Assembly (NCBI GenBank): GCA_019636625.1
Contig: JAHBXE010000007.1
Coordinates: 102,165-166,164, forward strand
Direction of reading: 5' to 3'
Origin: Phycisphaeraceae bacterium
GTDB lineage: Bacteria; Planctomycetota; Phycisphaerae; Phycisphaerales; UBA1924
Length of the DNA stretch: 64,000 bases
Shown: positions 61,770 through 64,000 of the stretch, piece by piece
Layout: the number at the start of each line of letters is the position of its first letter
How positions within the stretch are numbered: the stretch's first letter is position 1
The notes under the pieces: model-generated
Databases searched by the model: none
What the model was told of the DNA's origin: nothing
Seen by the model: the letters and a program-made list of their open reading frames with translations, nothing else
Made by a program: the position numbers and the translations under genes

Positions 61770-61804
61770 GCATTCAGTCACTCAACCCCGTCGGAGACGA
61801 TCCC

Positions 61805-62974
61805 ATGAGCAAGCCGTTCGATCCTCGGAAAATTCTCAAGCACATCCGCAACGACCTGTTGCGCCCCTTCTTCGACCTGCACGGCGGGCTTGAGGGCGTG
61901 GCGTGGCAGGGGCTGAGCGACACGGACATGGACACCGTCTTCGCCGCCTGGCAGAAGATGCCCGACGACAAGCGGGAGATCGTCCAGGTTGTGCTCCAGG
62001 ACATCAACGAACTCGCAGATGATCGCGGCGTCAAGGTGCTCGTCGAGGAGATTCAGCGGAGCTCGCCGGAACGGCTCCCAGAATGCCACGCCTACGCCGG
62101 CAAGGCCGACCGGGCGATGTGGACCTACTTGAACGTGCGCACCGCGTTCAGCTGGGCCGCGCACTTCGCCCGCGCCGACGCCCTGTCGTCCGGTCGCTAC
62201 TGGATCAAGCGCAACACGCTCCCGAAGCAGGCGATCACGGTGACCGCCGCGCACAAGACGGCGCTGCAAGAGGCGCTGACCGGCTTCTACTGGAGCACCC
62301 AGATGCGCGGCCGGTTCTGCGTCATCGAGCATTACCAACGTACCAACGGGAGTGACTACTTCTTCGCCTACCTGGAGGACTATCCCGACGCGCCCGCGGT
62401 CTTCGAGGCCAACGGCCAGGTCGTCCGCCGCGAAGAGCGCCGGGCGTTCGACAACGTCTTCGTGTTCAACCCCTCGGATGGCTCCCTGGAGATGTTCGCG
62501 CCGGGCGGCAAGGCCGTGTATGAGCCGCTCCAAAAGGCGTTCTGCAAGGCGGTCATGGGGCTCGACGTCGGGCCGGCCGATCCGCTGCGTCCGGCGTACG
62601 CGCTGGATCACCTCCTCAAACCGAACCGGGCCATGCCCACCGAGCCCGCGGATCGCATCGCCGAAGTCAAGATCACGCGCGCGCGGCTCCAGATCGTGGA
62701 CCGTCCGGCGGAGTATGTCGAGCTGGGTATCGATCGCCGCGGAGGCGGGGGGCTCGATCGAGCCATCCAGGAGTACCTCAACACCTCCCGGCTTCCTCTT
62801 GACCGCCTGCGCGTGAGGCAGATGTCCTTCCAGCTTGTGTTCGCGGGCAACACGCGGGCACGCAGCGTCAGCTTCAGCGTGAGCTGTCCGAACTCCTGTG
62901 ACCTCAAGAGCCGTCCCGATGCCCAGCGGGCGATCGGGGAGCGTTGCCTCCGGCTCTGGGGAGTCACGCAATGA
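61805..62974 (+). CDS. Unknown protein, first of a coupled pair in the island
   Basis: A 389-residue protein without recognisable family. It is helix-rich at the N-terminus (KILKHIRNDLLRPFFDLHGG, DKREIVQVVLQDINELADDR) and mixed later (FYWSTQMRGRFCVIEHYQRT, then VKITRARLQIVDRPAEYVEL). No signal peptide, no membrane helix and no nucleotide-binding loop. The ATG at 61805 has GGAG 8-11 bp upstream. It overlaps the next gene by 4 bp (ATGA). The palindrome upstream suggests repressor control. The position beside RM, DarTG and XRE-ImmA suggests a defence or mobile-element role. Confidence 0.8.
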   Translation: MSKPFDPRKILKHIRNDLLRPFFDLHGGLEGVAWQGLSDTDMDTVFAAWQKMPDDKREIVQVVLQDINELADDRGVKVLVEEIQRSSPERLPECHAYAGKADRAMWTYLNVRTAFSWAAHFARADALSSGRYWIKRNTLPKQAITVTAAHKTALQEALTGFYWSTQMRGRFCVIEHYQRTNGSDYFFAYLEDYPDAPAVFEANGQVVRREERRAFDNVFVFNPSDGSLEMFAPGGKAVYEPLQKAFCKAVMGLDVGPADPLRPAYALDHLLKPNRAMPTEPADRIAEVKITRARLQIVDRPAEYVELGIDRRGGGGLDRAIQEYLNTSRLPLDRLRVRQMSFQLVFAGNTRARSVSFSVSCPNSCDLKSRPDAQRAIGERCLRLWGVTQ

Positions 62975-63936
62975 CCACGGCCCTCTCGATCCTCTGGGCG
63001 TGTTTCGACTCGGCTGAACCGCAGTTCTCGTACCGCGAAGTTCACTCCTGGCCCGAGGCGAACAGGAAGTGGTTGTTGGAGTCCGGCGTGCTTGTCGAAT
63101 CGGGCGCGGCCACATCGATTGCCTGTCCCACTTGCCCCGACGCGCACGTTGAAGAAGTTCTCGAGCTGCCGGACTCCACCCCGCCTCGCTTCTTCATCCC
63201 GTGCCCAGAGGAGGTGCGGGTCGAGATCGCTCTCGAACACCTCCGGCAGTGGACCGTGGATATGGACGCCGTCGCGGCGATCATTGCGCGGGCGCTCACG
63301 CTCGCCGGCGGCGTCAGGGTAGTGTCACCCGGGCGGCTCTGGAGGCTGGGCACGACCAAGCTGGGGGCGACGTCGCGCGAAGTGGTTCTGATGCGGCGAC
63401 AGAATGGGGAGGACGGCGCGAGCGTCGCCGCCCACATCGGCCAGACGGGCAGACCCATCGTGCTGTTCGCGGGTGGTGAACCCGCAGCGTCGATCTGGCC
63501 GGGTCGGACGCCGGCGTGCATCGCGTTGCCGCGCGTGATGTCGCACAACGGAGTGTCGCTCGAGGCCAACGCCCTGCTTCTGCATGAACTGGTGAGCCGT
63601 GCGGACGATCTCCAGTCGCAGCTGCACGCGGTCCCGATCGATCCAAAGGGCAAGAAGCTGATCGTGCGCCGTCAACTCAAAGCCGAGCTCGCCTCGCACC
63701 TGGACGATAGCAACCTCGTGGCGGCCTACCGGCAGCATGGTTCCATGCGGAAAGCGGCGAAGGCCCTGACCTCCGAACGCGGGACACCCGTCACGAAGGA
63801 CACGGTGGCACGAGCCGTGGCCCGCGCGGGCGGAGCGAAGGCGGTGATGAACGTCGAAGACAGCGAGTCGGTGGGGCGCTCTGTCGCGTCGCACCGCCGC
63901 GACAGAGGAAAGAACATGGATCGATACCGCAACTAG
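62971..63936 (+). CDS. Unknown protein with zinc-ribbon-like and HTH-like parts
   Basis: A 321-residue protein. It has CPTCPDAH at about residues 51-58, where a zinc ribbon could be formed with a later FIPCPEEV cysteine. The middle has LWRLGTTKLGATSREVVLMR, and the C-terminus SMRKAAKALTSERGTPVTKD looks like a helix-turn-helix that could bind DNA. It overlaps the preceding gene by 4 bp and is probably co-translated with it. Family not recognised. The last 64 bases of the window after it hold no gene that I can support. Confidence 0.78.
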   Translation: MTTALSILWACFDSAEPQFSYREVHSWPEANRKWLLESGVLVESGAATSIACPTCPDAHVEEVLELPDSTPPRFFIPCPEEVRVEIALEHLRQWTVDMDAVAAIIARALTLAGGVRVVSPGRLWRLGTTKLGATSREVVLMRRQNGEDGASVAAHIGQTGRPIVLFAGGEPAASIWPGRTPACIALPRVMSHNGVSLEANALLLHELVSRADDLQSQLHAVPIDPKGKKLIVRRQLKAELASHLDDSNLVAAYRQHGSMRKAAKALTSERGTPVTKDTVARAVARAGGAKAVMNVEDSESVGRSVASHRRDRGKNMDRYRN

Positions 63937-64000
63937 CTGGTCCTGCAAGCGCTTGCGCACCATCTGCATCGTTTCGGGTCAACGTCGGTCTTGTGCAACC

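Larger units (their letters stand above)
48743..64000 (+). mobile_element. Accessory/defence island with a serine recombinase, left part only
   Basis: Gene content changes sharply after the initiator tRNA: recombinase module, type I restriction-modification with DarTG, XRE-ImmA, and unknown genes. All genes lie on the plus strand and codon use is less C-biased than in the preceding 33-43 kb region. The right border and the attachment-site repeats are not seen in the window. A direct repeat of the tRNA end was not found near the right edge. The island call rests on gene content and position. Confidence 0.7.

Overview
The window is a high-GC bacterial chromosome segment that most likely comes from a planctomycete, probably of the class Phycisphaerae. 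I infer this from the mix of genes: a ParA ATPase fused to a carbohydrate-binding module, CsrA, a hybrid type IV pilus/type II secretion cluster and several planctomycete-style lipoproteins. Nothing in the window proves the taxonomy. Genes are packed tightly, with many 4-base stop/start overlaps.

Positions 1-21 kb are mostly housekeeping and envelope genes: a PCMT-like methyltransferase, a family-10 glycosyltransferase, rsfS-aroB, a ParA-CBM48 fusion followed by a MinD-like protein without a P-loop, clpX, rny, a PilZ protein, a transglutaminase/DUF58 pair, scpB, and a CheY/HD-GYP pair. Positions 21.1-33.5 kb, all on the minus strand, hold a long pilus/secretion operon: histidine kinase, STAS protein, PilB/GspE ATPase, PilC, PilM, PilN-like, PilO-like, PilP/GspC-like, then GspG and four further pseudopilin or tip-like proteins. 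PilZ, HD-GYP and the MshEN-type N-terminus of the ATPase point to cyclic-di-GMP control of this machine.

Positions 33.7-42 kb carry a YceI protein, a membrane protein, the arginine genes argC-argB-argF-argG (no argD), and a cation/proton antiporter. Palindromic repeats occur upstream of argC, inside the argB tail, between argF and argG, and as a five-unit 45-bp tandem array after argG. Positions 42-48.5 kb hold dapF, an M48 protease, a lipoprotein, a NifU-like protein, csrA, ndk and an alpha-oxoamine synthase, ending at an initiator tRNA.

From the tRNA to the right edge the content changes to an accessory island: a large serine recombinase with three small companions, a type I restriction-modification operon in which a DarT/DarG toxin-antitoxin pair sits between hsdS and hsdR, then an XRE repressor with an ImmA/IrrE protease, and two translationally coupled genes of unknown function. 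A perfect 17-bp palindrome lies just upstream of the unknown pair, and a related imperfect site lies upstream of the repressor. This suggests that one regulator controls both. The unknown pair (61805-63936) is the best candidate for an undescribed system in the window. The right end of the island is not seen.
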